Origin: Cristatella mucedo
Lineage: Eukaryota > Bryozoa > Phylactolaemata > Cristatellidae
DNA: 64,000 bases
Direction: 5' to 3'
Assembly: GCA_009760855.2 (NCBI GenBank)
Contig: WPIO01000004.1
Span: 3,846,001-3,910,000 of the forward strand
Each line of letters opens with the position of its first letter. Position 1 is the first letter of the stretch. A program made the position numbers and the translations under genes. The notes beneath the pieces are model-generated. The model saw only the letters and a list, made by a program, of their open reading frames with translations. It made no database searches and was not told the DNA's origin. Positions 23,001 to 46,412 of the stretch are shown here, one piece after another.

Positions 23001-25096
23001 GCCTACATGGCCAGGTAGGCGAGCTTGCGCCCTCTGCAACCGCGTCGGCTCGAGGCGGCAGCATCGTCACCGGCCCTGTGGCCGGTATTCGTGCGATCGC
23101 GTTGGCTCCCTGCTGGCTCGTCGCCCTAGATTGCATGGTCGGTGCGCTTGAGCTTTGCGCCTTCCAAAGTGGGGGTCGTTTCGGTTTAGTTTCGCCTCAC
23201 CTGCTGTGTCCATGACCGTATTAGGAGCCGACCATAGAATACTGTCAAGTTACAGGTGCTGCTTCTCTGCTTGTTCTAGCAGGCCGGCTCGCAAGCCATT
23301 TTAAGCTGCTTCAGCACAACAAATTCGATCGACACAGCCACATTGTTGACACGTGTGTGTTTATGTGTGCCCACACCTGTGTGCATGTGCGTGTGTCTGA
23401 GAGAGATTATGTGTGCGGTTGTGCGTGAGAGTGACTGCATATGTGCGTGTGGTGAGTGAGAGTGCTTATCATGAGCCTGGCCTTATTGCTTTCTTCCTTC
23501 CTTTCGTGCCTCGGCAAGATCATCTTTGGTGTTGGTTGGATTTAAGGGTAAGCCTGCAAGAGAGTGTGATACAGCGAACCTTACTGCTGCCACCTGGCTT
23601 ACGTATTTTTTTTTTATCTCAGCAAAGCTTGGCACAGTGTTTTGCTAGTTAGATGCTAGTGGTGACATGAAATCACGATGCCTGTTGGATTCAGGCAATC
23701 TAAACACGAGACACCTTTAATTTCTTATAATCTCGGTACGATGATGCGCAAGGGCAAAGCCGCCATGTCAAGCCTTGTAAGTTGTAAGAGCAAGAAACCT
23801 TGTCTCTTCAGTTGTTCTTCCGAAAGCCATTGCAGTTTTGGATACTATTAGTGCTAGCACAAGGCATAGTTGCTATGGCGAGGCACATGAGGGATCAATC
23901 AATGTTTGCCGTTTCTCACGTGTATTGATGACTGCAATATTGGTAGCAGTCGTCCGACGACGATGCCGTCGCTGCTGCTCGCCATGCATTTCTGTTCAAT
24001 GTTTCGATATTCCCATTACATGAATGGCTCGAGGCTTTTGCGCTCGGCATCTTGTCCCGATTCTTTCGATTGGCTGAGGTGACGTTTCTGTCGTGCAGCA
24101 TCAACAATGCTGGAGCCATGGCGCAGCCAACGACGGCCTACATAACTGCTGATACGTGGGGAATGAGTCAGGGTATTGGACAGCTGCAGAGCTATGCCGT
24201 GAGTGCTCGCAGTTTGCTGCTGGCGCTTGCATCACCCGAGCCCGTCTGCTGCTTCGCCGCCGCCTAGCTATTCCTTTCGATCTCTCTGTCACGGCTAGGA
24301 TTACCAGTGCCGTCCTCGATTTATGCATCGCCTCCATTCTCGCTTGCATGGCTGTGGTCCCAGCAGCGCACCGTTGCACAGCCTTGCGGTTCCTCACGCT
24401 CGGCCTTCAGTCGCGTTGATCTCGCATCGCTCCCCGGGTAGGCGGCAAGCAGCTGGCATCTGCCCGTGCCGTGTGGCGGCTATGGGTTGCTGAGCCGACG
24501 GCCTGCTGCTTGCATGGCCTCACTGCTATGTGACCTCACAGTCAGCACCAGCCGGCCGGCCTCTCAGAGCATCGTTTTCTCTGCACGAGTCGTGAGGACA
24601 ATTACGAACGGGAGGGGCATTTTGCGCGGTGGCGATCTCGTGCTGCCTGCCCCCTCACTTCCGTCTGTGGATGTGCCGAGCCGGTGTGCGCGGCAGCCTC
24701 CTCGAGGAGGCCTCGCGTAGGATCGAGAGGCGGCGGCGATCGCCTCGGGACTAGGCTGTCTGCTCTACTCTAGTCTGGCCCAAGCTCGTACCCCTCTTCG
24801 ACATGAGACTTTGTAACCTCCCTGGCCTTGACATCGTCGGGCTTTTGCGGTTTGCCCTTTTTCGTGCTTGCGTGCGGCTCTCCATCGTCCAGGGCTAGCC
24901 ACATTATCCGCCCTTGTCTGTCTTGCACCTACCTCCTCCTGCTGATGGGAAGTGCCTTGCATGCGGGCAGGTTACTTTGGTCGCCCGCCGTTGCTTTACC
25001 TCACTTTTGCATATTTGCAGTCGACAAACCGTCGCCCCATCTTTGTTTCAGGGTCCGATGTACAGGGCAAGCCATCACCGGTACATGCCTTACTAG
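4949..25096 (+). CDS. RBFOX: RBFOX (Fox-1 family) RNA-binding splicing regulator, 5'-incomplete, nine exons
   Basis: The gene encodes a nuclear factor that binds (U)GCAUG in introns and promotes or represses exon use depending on position. The exons are 4949-5110, 7243-7293, 9403-9495, 19260-19329, 20644-20782, 21151-21205, 22911-23014, 24099-24198 and 25052-25096. They join to 819 nt (273 codons with stop), and every junction has AG/GT ends and matching phase. The RRM spans about residues 33-112 of this fragment, with RNP2 LHVSNI, the following PFRFR and RNP1 GFGFVTF, then VVEGRKIE and ATARVMT as in RBFOX. The rest is Ala/Tyr-rich, and the last exon ends HHRYMPY, like the R-x-PY nuclear-import tail of vertebrate RBFOX (RFAPY). 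Exon lengths of 51, 93 and 70 nt correspond to the vertebrate 54, 93 and 61. Upstream N-terminal exons are missing or not recognised. The segment after the RRM that reads NPYTNGWKLNP in vertebrates is absent. Confidence 0.93.
5111..7242 (+). other. RBFOX intron
   Basis: Unique-looking, AT-moderate sequence with no recognisable element or exon. Short open frames have no similarity that I can see. Confidence 0.6.
7243..7293 (+). CDS. RBFOX: RBFOX 51-nt exon: RRM beta2/beta3
   Basis: It encodes [17 protein letters not shown], the family-diagnostic [12 protein letters not shown] stretch. The acceptor is TTGTAG and the donor GTAAAA. The in-frame triplet just upstream of the acceptor is a stop (TAG), which fixes the start. 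It is one codon shorter than the 54-nt vertebrate exon, removing one residue at the loop before FG. Confidence 0.95.
8216..8856. repeat. TCC/TCG/TCA trinucleotide array with about 180-bp higher-order period
   Basis: About 640 bp of TCC mixed with TCG, TCA, TCT and TTG triplets in an RBFOX intron. A block starting TTGTCGTCATCC recurs at 8421, 8601 and 8790, giving a 180-189 bp higher-order repeat. Several frames on both strands stay open (poly-Ser, Pro/Arg, Val/Leu, Arg/Met-Thr), so long ORFs here are artefacts. Confidence 0.95.
9394..9399 (+). promoter_or_regulatory. TGCATG overlapping the 3' splice site of the 93-nt exon
   Basis: The acceptor reads TGCATGCAG followed by GGA. An RBFOX protein bound here would cover the AG recognised by U2AF, so binding is predicted to repress the exon. 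Confidence 0.75.
9403..9495 (+). CDS. RBFOX: RBFOX 93-nt exon: RNP1
   Basis: It encodes 31 residues starting [17 protein letters not shown] and ending VVEGRKIE. The length (93 nt) and both phases are identical to the vertebrate exon that is skipped in autoregulated dominant-negative RBFOX. The 5' splice site GTGCAT is weak, and both splice sites are embedded in TGCATG motifs. Codons are GC-rich relative to the flanking intron. Confidence 0.97.
9496..11164 (+). other. Large RBFOX intron, first part
   Basis: GC-rich with CAG/CTG-rich stretches up to about 10.7 kb, which produce many short open frames. No exon is supported. It contains two of the TGCATG copies. Confidence 0.5.
9497..9502 (+). 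promoter_or_regulatory. TGCATG overlapping the 5' splice site of the 93-nt exon
   Basis: The donor reads GAG then GTGCATGAC, so the hexamer starts at the second intron base. Binding would compete with U1. The donor is already weak, differing from GTAAGT at several positions. Confidence 0.75.
11165..11352 (+). mobile_element. tRNA-derived SINE (family S1), sense
   Basis: It has a box A-like TTAGCCCAGGGG and a diverged box B in the first 60 bp. The shared S1 body follows (counterpart of AGGCTCTTCTGCTGCT, then AAATGAGGCTGTT), and it ends in a T/A-rich tail near 11350. It matches at least eight other copies in the window. Confidence 0.8.
12055..12640 (+). mobile_element. Decayed LINE (CR1/L2-like) RT fragment, sense
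   Basis: It starts in the FDTIDH region of the RT and runs past the region of FYADDTQ, here readable as FYADETH. Several stops and frameshifts. Clearly homologous to 47.56-48.1 kb. Confidence 0.85.
12889..14300 (-). mobile_element. Decayed long LINE copy, antisense, 3' part
   Basis: The minus strand carries the 3' half of the same LINE, from the end of its ORF up to the LSAAFDT region at about 14.25-14.29 kb, with many stops. It continues after a 570-bp AT-rich interruption at 14880-15610. Confidence 0.8.
14301..14879. other. AT-rich insert splitting the antisense LINE
   Basis: AT-rich sequence of unknown origin between two collinear parts of one LINE copy. I see no coding potential or terminal repeats. 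Confidence 0.4.
14880..15610 (-). mobile_element. Same antisense LINE, 5' part with endonuclease remnant
   Basis: The minus strand reads through the linker (YNTTLA...EFVHL, compare YNTTLADTLDEFAPL of the intact copy). At 15420-15600 it reads [11 protein letters not shown], recognisable as the GDFNIHFDD motif of an APE-type LINE endonuclease. This shows the family encodes an endonuclease that the intact 46.4-kb copy lacks. Confidence 0.75.
15655..15931 (-). mobile_element. Young 5'-truncated LINE insertion (3' UTR and tail), antisense
   Basis: Nearly identical to the reverse complement of the 3' end of the intact element at 48.67-48.95 kb, with an AAT-rich tail at the low end. It has an 8-10 bp deletion near 15890. 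Near-identity implies recent insertion. Confidence 0.92.
15932..19259. other. RBFOX intron, unassigned sequence
   Basis: AT-rich intronic sequence without recognisable transposon copies. Two stretches look more protein-like than the rest: the plus frame at 17327-17563 and the minus frame at 18089-18385. Neither can be assigned. Confidence 0.45.
17327..17563 (+). other. Unassigned protein-like open frame in an RBFOX intron
   Basis: 78 codons without stop. After a possible acceptor (ATGTCAG near 17432) the peptide reads [20 protein letters not shown] and ends [11 protein letters not shown] then stop, with balanced composition. It could be a relic of a transposon or nested gene, or chance. It is not in phase with RBFOX as built here. 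Confidence 0.25.
19260..19329 (+). CDS. RBFOX: RBFOX 70-nt exon: end of RRM
   Basis: The acceptor is CGTTCAG and the donor GTAAGG; phase 0 to 1. It encodes [16 protein letters not shown] and more Ser. [10 protein letters not shown] aligns with VNNATARVMT of vertebrate RBFOX, which comes from a 61-nt exon of the same phase. The extra 9 nt add three residues. Confidence 0.93.
20037..20080. repeat. (TC)n microsatellite
   Basis: TC run with one CC interruption. Confidence 0.92.
20255..20395 (-). mobile_element. tRNA-derived SINE (family S1), antisense
   Basis: Reverse complement shows box A (TTAGCCTGGGGGTAAG) and box B (GGGTTCGAGTCC), then the shared body with GGCTCTCCTGCTGCT. A further tail piece of the family is visible at 20083-20115, suggesting an interrupting insert of about 130 bp. 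Confidence 0.85.
20644..20782 (+). CDS. RBFOX: RBFOX exon: Ala-rich C-terminal region
   Basis: Acceptor CTTTCAG, donor GTGAGT; 139 nt, phase 1 to 2. It begins (T)[17 protein letters not shown], passes through [11 protein letters not shown] and ends PVQYA. Similarity is compositional (Ala/Gly/Tyr), but both phases fit the neighbouring exons exactly. Confidence 0.82.
20790..20795 (+). promoter_or_regulatory. TGCATG eight bases inside the intron after the 139-nt exon
   Basis: Exact hexamer just downstream of the donor at 20783. RBFOX sites downstream of an exon usually enhance its inclusion, though one this close might interfere with U1. Confidence 0.5.
21151..21205 (+). CDS. RBFOX: RBFOX 55-nt exon
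   Basis: Acceptor TTTGCCAG, donor GTAACC; phase 2 to 0. It encodes (A)[18 protein letters not shown], like the YAGLLST/AAY-rich stretches of Fox-1 C-terminal domains. A 30-bp minisatellite begins about 40 bp after it. Confidence 0.8.
21248..21526. repeat. 30-bp minisatellite, eight full units in perfect register
   Basis: Eight exact-length 30-bp units fill 21271-21510, with partial units at each end. Unit type A (TGATCAGGCTGCTCGG...) occurs five times, followed by B, A, B, where B replaces the middle with GTGATGCTTT. On the minus strand the unit has no stop and reads [10 protein letters not shown] repeats. It lies in an RBFOX intron just after the exon at 21151-21205. Confidence 0.97.
22911..23014 (+). 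CDS. RBFOX: RBFOX 104-nt exon
   Basis: It uses the acceptor TTTTTTAAG; the nearby alternative AG at 22920 would break the phase. It encodes [20 protein letters not shown], then an Ala-rich run to AAAAYMA; phase 0 to 2, donor GTAGGC. Confidence 0.8.
24099..24198 (+). CDS. RBFOX: RBFOX 100-nt exon
   Basis: Acceptor TCGTGCAG, donor GTGAGT; phase 2 to 0. It encodes (S)[20 protein letters not shown], then [12 protein letters not shown]. It is rich in Tyr, Gln and Ala, typical of the low-complexity Fox-1 C-terminal domain. Confidence 0.82.
25052..25096 (+). CDS. RBFOX: RBFOX terminal exon with PY-type import tail
   Basis: Acceptor GTTTCAG. It encodes [14 protein letters not shown] and TAG. Vertebrate RBFOX ends ASIYRGGYNRFAPY; the shared Y-R, R-x-x-PY pattern is the nuclear-import signal of the family. 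Phase 0 matches the previous exon. Confidence 0.92.
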   Translation, partial: GPMYRASHHRYMPY

Positions 25097-26534
25097 CAGC
25101 AGCTACAGCAACGTGATGGCAGTAGACGACGCTGCTGCTGCTAGTGCTGGCCAGCTTGCCTGCGTTCGTCGATGGCCACTACTTTGCCTGCTTGATTTCC
25201 TGGGTGCTCTGCCTGTCACCTTGCCCACTGACTCGTCGGCGACGCTGAGACAGTGATGTGGGCGGAATACTCATGAGCTTGCTTAATGGGATTTCTGCTG
25301 CGGCCACTGCCGCTGCGACCTGTGTGTCTACACGAACGGCTCAGAACCTACGGTCCTTTGTCGTGAACCGGCACCCATCCATCTGGGGTCCTTTCCTGGA
25401 CCGGTTTTAGTGCTAGCTATAGATAGCGTTAGCATGCAGAGATACTGAGGCGTGCTGTGACGTGCCGTACCGTCTTCCATCGTAAGAAGCACTTGATCCG
25501 TTAGTGCTAGAGTTGCAAGATAGAGTATAATTAGACTAGGAGAGAGGGCGGGCTCGACAGACCCCTGAGACCGCAGTTCTCGGGAAGTAAGTCTTCGTCG
25601 CCTGGCGTTTGCATCGCTCTGCCTGTCACTCCCGTGTCTCTCTCCTATCTGTATGTTTCGACTAGTCCTAAGTATGCTTCCTGCTGTGCCAGGAAGGACC
25701 GTTTAAAAAGGTGCTTTGCGTGTATCGTGATGGCTGTGCATTGTCAACTTGGACAGGCGCTAGACGATACTCTTGTACATGTATCCTGTTTGCTAAAGAC
25801 CCTATGTATTCCGTGTCTTACTAATTATACCGTGAACAAACAGTTCAGCTCATTTGCAAGCGCTAATTGCTGGCAAACTTTTAGGCTGCTGCCAGTATTG
25901 ACCACGGCTCTAGACACACTTATTTGCATGCTGGTTGTGAAGCCATTGGCAGTGAATGAGCTGGTTGCTAAACTACCGATGGCTTGATCGTGATGCATCA
26001 TGACAAGCAAGCTTTGCTGCAGCACACGGTCACTGACTTCTCACATTACCTCGGGTTAACTGCCTGTAACGGGCACGGCAGCAGTGGCACGCCTGACTGA
26101 AATCAACATCCACGGCACCGATGCAGAAGCTCCGAGGTAATAGTTCAGTTTACTTCTGTGTTTAGTGTAAAAATGTGTGCCAATTTTAGCACGGGTTACG
26201 TAGGAAAGCGTTGCAGACTGCACACCAGTTACACATTGCCGACGAATGTGACCCCCCAACCTGCCTCGACAGGCATACAAGTTATTTAGTTATACGACAG
26301 GCCGCAGCCGGTGCAGATGCAGCCCGGCTACGGCAGCGCCGGTCGTGTCGTCCGGAGAATTCCAATATTTGTGCTCGCTCCTGACGAGATACGTGACGGG
26401 ACTTGAGCGGTTCCACTGCACGCTAGCAGTCGTGGCCATAGCAGCTGCAACTCCGGTCGTGACTCCTGCCGACAACAGCGGCCGAGGGTGCGAACAGGAG
26501 GATGAGGAAGTGGGCGTAGCCTGGAGCTGGCAGG
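25097..26534. other. Convergent intergenic segment, RBFOX 3' UTR and RUFY 3' UTR
   Basis: The two genes end tail to tail, with stops at 25096 (+) and 26535 (-). No further coding exon is recognisable, and the open frame at 25634-25987 is not supported. A TGCATG lies at 25925. I could not pick a convincing poly(A) signal for either gene. Confidence 0.55.
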
Positions 26535-41725
<15,191 letters not shown>

Positions 41726-41775
41726 CGCGAGCGTCGGGTCTCCGGGGTACGGCAGCTTGGGCTGAGCGAACGTCC

Positions 41776-42659
41776 TAGGCAAAGCCTCTCATCGGGTGCA
41801 CTCTCGCCTGCGCTCCGAGAGCCGCGTGGCAGCGAGCAGCGTACGAGTTACTTTCTATTGATCACGACCGAAGCCTCGCACAATGAGCCGCTTCCCCAAG
41901 AGGGTCCTTGTAAAACCAATTGTTGGACCTGTTGGGCAAGAAACTAAAGGAAAATCGATCACGGTCGGCAAGGGCAAGGTCAGCTGAAGGGCCGCATTTC
42001 CACTTCAGCTGCCAGCAGACGCTCGGCTGCTTTCGTCTGGACCTATCGCATGAGCGGTAGCCCCTCGCGAGCAACGCCGCAGTGATTTGGGACTGGTCAC
42101 ACGCGCACGAGGGGAAACTTTTTCGGACTTTGGCTGCTCGCCTTCCGCCCTACGCACGGCGAGCCAGGGCTCAGCTACCGACACCAGAGACTTTTGCTAC
42201 AGAGACTTCGTGCAGGCTTCCTGCCAGCCGCCGGTCGCTGTAGCCACACCCACGTTTGCATTACAAGCAAAGCCCAAGACAGCCAGACGCCGAGGGAAAA
42301 CGAATGCAAAAGTGAAAGCAAATGTGAGAAAGGCGTGGTATTACCCTCTTGAAAGCTCTGTCAAGGGGCTGATTTCTATTTTTAGCATTTACATGGGCTC
42401 CAGTGCCTTCACAATCCATTAGCTTTCTTGAAGCCTTCTCTCACCACTTGCCCCTCCCTCGGAGGAGACTAGGCAGTGGCTATAGCAAAAGGTCAAGGAC
42501 AAGCAAAGCAATGGCCTAGTGACAGCAATTAATGTTTGCCCACCATCACCTAACCCAGCAGGCCAGCAAGCTGTTGCTGTGCTGCACCACGAGACCGAGG
42601 CAAGAGCAACTGGAGCTATTCTGACTCTGGTCGTCGATTGATTGATTGAGCCCCTATCT
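41776..42659. other. Region upstream of RUFY
   Basis: Presumed RUFY 5' UTR or promoter side. It is GC-richer up to about 42.3 kb, and the open frame at 42087-42422 (+) has no recognisable similarity. I see no firm core-promoter element. Confidence 0.4.
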
Positions 42660-42845
42660 CGCTCAAATAAATAAAATTAGTATATTTCATTTGTATAGTG
42701 CGTTGAGAGAACTTTTTCTCTATTAAGGCGCTTCACATATGCTGCAGGGCTCGAGCCTACGATCTAGGTCATCAATTGAATTCACCCTGACCTTGGTGGT
42801 CAAAGGTGGGCACCTTAATCCCCAAGCCAGGGCAGCATCAAATCT
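42660..42845 (-). mobile_element. SINE family S2 with LINE-like 3' tail, antisense
   Basis: From the minus strand: box A-like (GGCTTGGGGATTAAGGTG), box B (GATCGTAGGCTCGAGCCC), then GCGCCTTAATAGAGAAAAAG and AGTTCTCTCAACGC, the LINE-type 3' end, then an A/T-rich tail. It supports the S2 family seen at 29.7 kb. Confidence 0.72.
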
Positions 42846-42899
42846 CTTAGAGACTAAGCCTTCAGTCACTAAGCTCCCAAAGTTTGCAACTCACTACCG

Positions 42900-44175
42900 A
42901 CTGACAGAGTATCTGCCTTTGTTTTGCTCGATCTTTCGACAGCTTTTGACACTATCGATCACCAAGTCCTTCTCGAGCGCCTCTCATTTCGCCTGGGCAT
43001 CACCGGCACTGCACTGCATTGGGAGACTCCAGAGTATTGATGTGAACGAACAAAGGTCATCCGAGGAACCACTAATATACGAGGTACCTTAGGGCTCTGT
43101 GTCTGCTTCATTTCACAGTCTATACTCTCCCTCTTGCCGATGTGATCTCGACGCACAATCTAGGCTTTCACTTCTATGCGAATGACACTCAGTTGTACCT
43201 TGCTTTAATCCCTCCCAGCCCTCCAGCAAGTCGAACTCTCTCAACTCCTTTGCTGCTTGTATTGCTGACATCCGAACATGGATGGCAGCAAACTTTCTCA
43301 AATTGAATGGCAATTAAACCAACTGACTAATTTTGGGCAAACCAAGTGTGACTCAGAAATTGGAAATTGTAATGCTCAAATTTGGCTCTGCCAGCATATC
43401 TCAGGTTGCATCTGCACAAAATCTAGGTTTCATGTTCCAAAGTGACCTCTCATCAGACGACCACATCAGCTCCACAGTCAAGTCTGCCTACTTTCAGCTA
43501 AATAGCATTGATACAATTTGGGCTTGCTTTGACAGGGATACTGCATCCAAATTGGTCCACACATTTCTAACATCCCATCTCGACTTCTGGAACTCAGCTT
43601 GTGGTTTACTGGCCTGTGCAATCAAGCGCTAATAGTTGGTGCAAAACTGCAGCTAGGTTTGTCTGCCGTGAGTGGCGCATTTGCCACATCAGACCACTTT
43701 TCGCCGACCTGCACTGGCTCCAAATCATGCAGGGTATCGACTTCAAGGTTCTGTCACTCACTTTTAGGTTCCTTCATTCTTTGGCTCCAGCCTAACGACT
43801 ATCAGATTTACTAACCCACCAGGCTAAGCAATCGTACAAACTGCTGTTTTGACTTGCCTTTATTTCGTATGCTCCTAAAGCCTAGAACTCACACCCACTG
43901 TTGTCATGACACCCTCTTACATGACGACAGTTAAAAAGAAGCATAAAAAACACCTGTTTATTATACCATTTAGTGGGTCCTTGCGATTTGTCCTTTGCTG
44001 ACACTGCCAGCTCTACTAACCATTTCTTAATGTTGACCCTGTGCATGCCACATCTAACAATGCCATGCTCAATGAATAGTGCTCCCATTAATCATTTGGT
44101 CATGCTTTCTTTAAAGCATGTGTAAAATGCCTACAAAGAGATTCAGTTCTCTGAAGGTGCTATTAGCATCATTAT
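42900..44175 (+). mobile_element. Decayed LINE copy, sense
   Basis: Covers the RT from the LDLSTAFDTIDH region to the C-terminus (GKPSVTQKLE, HISSTVKSAYFQL, HWLQ) with frameshifts. Diverged 3' UTR and an ATT-like tail near 44.17 kb. Closest long relative of the intact copy at 46.4 kb. Confidence 0.88.
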
Positions 44176-44489
44176 TGGTCAAGAAAAAGCAAGGTATCCC
44201 GCTCAGGCAAGCATGCAAAAGCACACAATTATCATGCTATGACAAGCATGCAAAAGCATACAAAAGACTAAGGGCCAATGCTAAGTAAGTACCTAGGCTA
44301 GTAACATTCACTCAATCAAGCCCAGGTAAGCAAAGCACACAGGAAAAAGATAGGTCTGCTGGGGCGAAACATAAAATCTGTTGTCCTCATTAACGATGTG
44401 CACAGTTTTACAATGCACAACCACAGAAAAAAACAATTGACTCGGATGGAGCAAAAGCTGTGGGGAACAGGTAGGTCTACAACTACTTT

Positions 44490-45345
44490 TTTAATGCTGT
44501 CAAATCAGGAGATGGTGTGATGTCAGTCGGTAGTGGCTTCGAAGTTTGGGAGCATAGTTAGAGAAGGCAAGGTCTCCAAAGGATTTGAAGTTACTGGTGT
44601 GGAACTAATTCAGAATGATCGGCTGGAGCAAGAAAATGGATTGACCACACTGTGAGCATCAGAATCTTAAAATCAATATGCTGTGCATAATCTTAAAATA
44701 AGAATATTAAAATCAATATGTATAGGCAGCTAGTGCAGATTGATGATCAGTGGTGTAATTTGGCAGTTGGGATGTTTACGACAGAACAGCCTAGCTGCCG
44801 AGTTTTTCGCAAACTGTATGCATGCTATTGCAATAACTGTCTGTTATTGCACATGATGGACGGCTGACAAGTGGTAAGTCACGGAAGTCTATTTGGGATG
44901 TCACGGACGCATGGACCAGCTCGGCTGTGGTGTCCATGTCAACGCAAGCCCGAATGTTGGCAAGGTTACGTAAGTGAAAGTAGGCAGACACGACTGCAGA
45001 ACTGATGTGCTGATCCAGTGAACAGTCATTTGGAAAGAGGAAATCCAGATTTCGAGCAGAAGCAACAGGAGATATGCCCGAAGAGCCAGCTGGAAAAAAA
45101 GTTATGCTGTCTAGTTTCACTCGGTTTGCCCATCATTAGCAATTTGGTTTGGCAGCCATTTAATTTCAGAAAGTCTGCTGCCATCCAAGAGAAAATGTCA
45201 GCGATGCATGCTACTAGGGAACTGATAGTTTGAGAGGCTTATGCTGGAAGGCAAGGAAAGATCAAAGCACGAGTACAGCCGAGTGTCATTTGCATAAAAA
45301 TGAGAGCCTACATTTAATTTATCTATTACACGAGCACGAGGGGGT
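44490..45345 (-). mobile_element. Decayed LINE copy, antisense
   Basis: The minus-strand frame at 44791-45120 reads SGISPVASARNLDFLFPNDC and HISSAVVSAYFHLRNLANIR, clear homologues of the intact RT C-terminal part. The flanks are broken. Confidence 0.85.
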
Positions 45346-45539
45346 GAGTATACACTACTATCTTGCCAGGTCTGCCACTGCTAAGGCAAACCTCCTCCAA
45401 CTATATAATGCTTCCTTTTTTCCGACCTTGTCGTGGAGTGCCTAGTAATGACAGTTGTCCGGCTGTAACTATATTAACATTTCCTGCCTATCCCAGCCAC
45501 CCACATGCATGCAAGGCATGCTCACTTGGCCTATGCTGT

Positions 45540-46412
45540 AACATCCTGTAGCATCTGCATGCAACTGGTCGTGCTGTTCCAAAGTAACCTCTCACGAGAT
45601 GACTTCATCAGCTCTACAGTAAAGTCTGCCTACATTCAGCTATCATAGCAAAACTGCATTGTTTTTAACTGTTATCTGGTCAGAGAGTGTTTCGACGTCT
45701 GTCGACTTTGGGTGCATGAGATCTAAAGGCACAATCTCTAAAGAATTTGAGGTTGATTGGATGCACATCATAATGATTTGAGTCAAAAGAGTGATGGTAC
45801 AATGCCTAGCATGATTGGGAGTAGTTCGACATCGCAAAAATTCTGGCCTACTTAGACAGGGACACCGCATCCAAGCTGGTCCACACATTTTTCGAGTCCC
45901 TCCTTGACTTTTTTGCAACTCAATCGTAGCAGGTCTTCCAGCACGTGCAATAAGGCACCTAGTTGTTGGTGCACAACTCTGTAGCTATGCTTGTCTGTTG
46001 CTACTGCCGGAATCGCCACATTTTACGACTTCTCACCGACCTGCACTGGCTACCCATCAATCAGTGCATCGACTTCAAGGTTCTGTCACTCACTTTTAGG
46101 TCCTTTCATTCTCTGGCTCCAGCTTACCTATCAGAACTACTCCACAACCAGGCGCAACCATCACGCCATTCGCTTTTCAGACTCAAGTTGCTTAGCTGCG
46201 CCTCTAAATGCCGTCTGGTCAGAGGATGCCGTGGCGTCTTGTCAGGAATGAGTACCAGGCTTGCAAACTGAAGGCACGGTCTGTAAATTCTTTACAGACC
46301 GTGCCTTCTTTACAGACCGTGCCTTCAGTTTGCAAGCCTGGTACTCATTCCTGACAAGACGCCACGACATCCTCTGACCAGACATTTAAAAAGAAGCTAA
46401 AAGGGTCACACA
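45540..46412 (+). mobile_element. Mosaic LINE copy with internal inversions
   Basis: Segments alternate in strand: plus (45540-45650), minus (about 45660-45828), plus (45829-46212), minus (46213-46287), plus (46309-46412), all from the same C-terminal part of the LINE. Ends are recognisable by HWLPINQCIDFKVLSLTFRS and by FKKKLK before the next element. Confidence 0.78.
46213..46383. repeat. Foldback: 75-bp inverted repeat with 21-bp spacer
   Basis: Left arm 46213-46287 is the reverse complement of 46309-46383 with one mismatch. The spacer (46288-46308) contains an exact copy of the first 18 bases of the right arm. The right arm is in the LINE's normal orientation; the left arm is the inverted duplicate. 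Confidence 0.95.
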
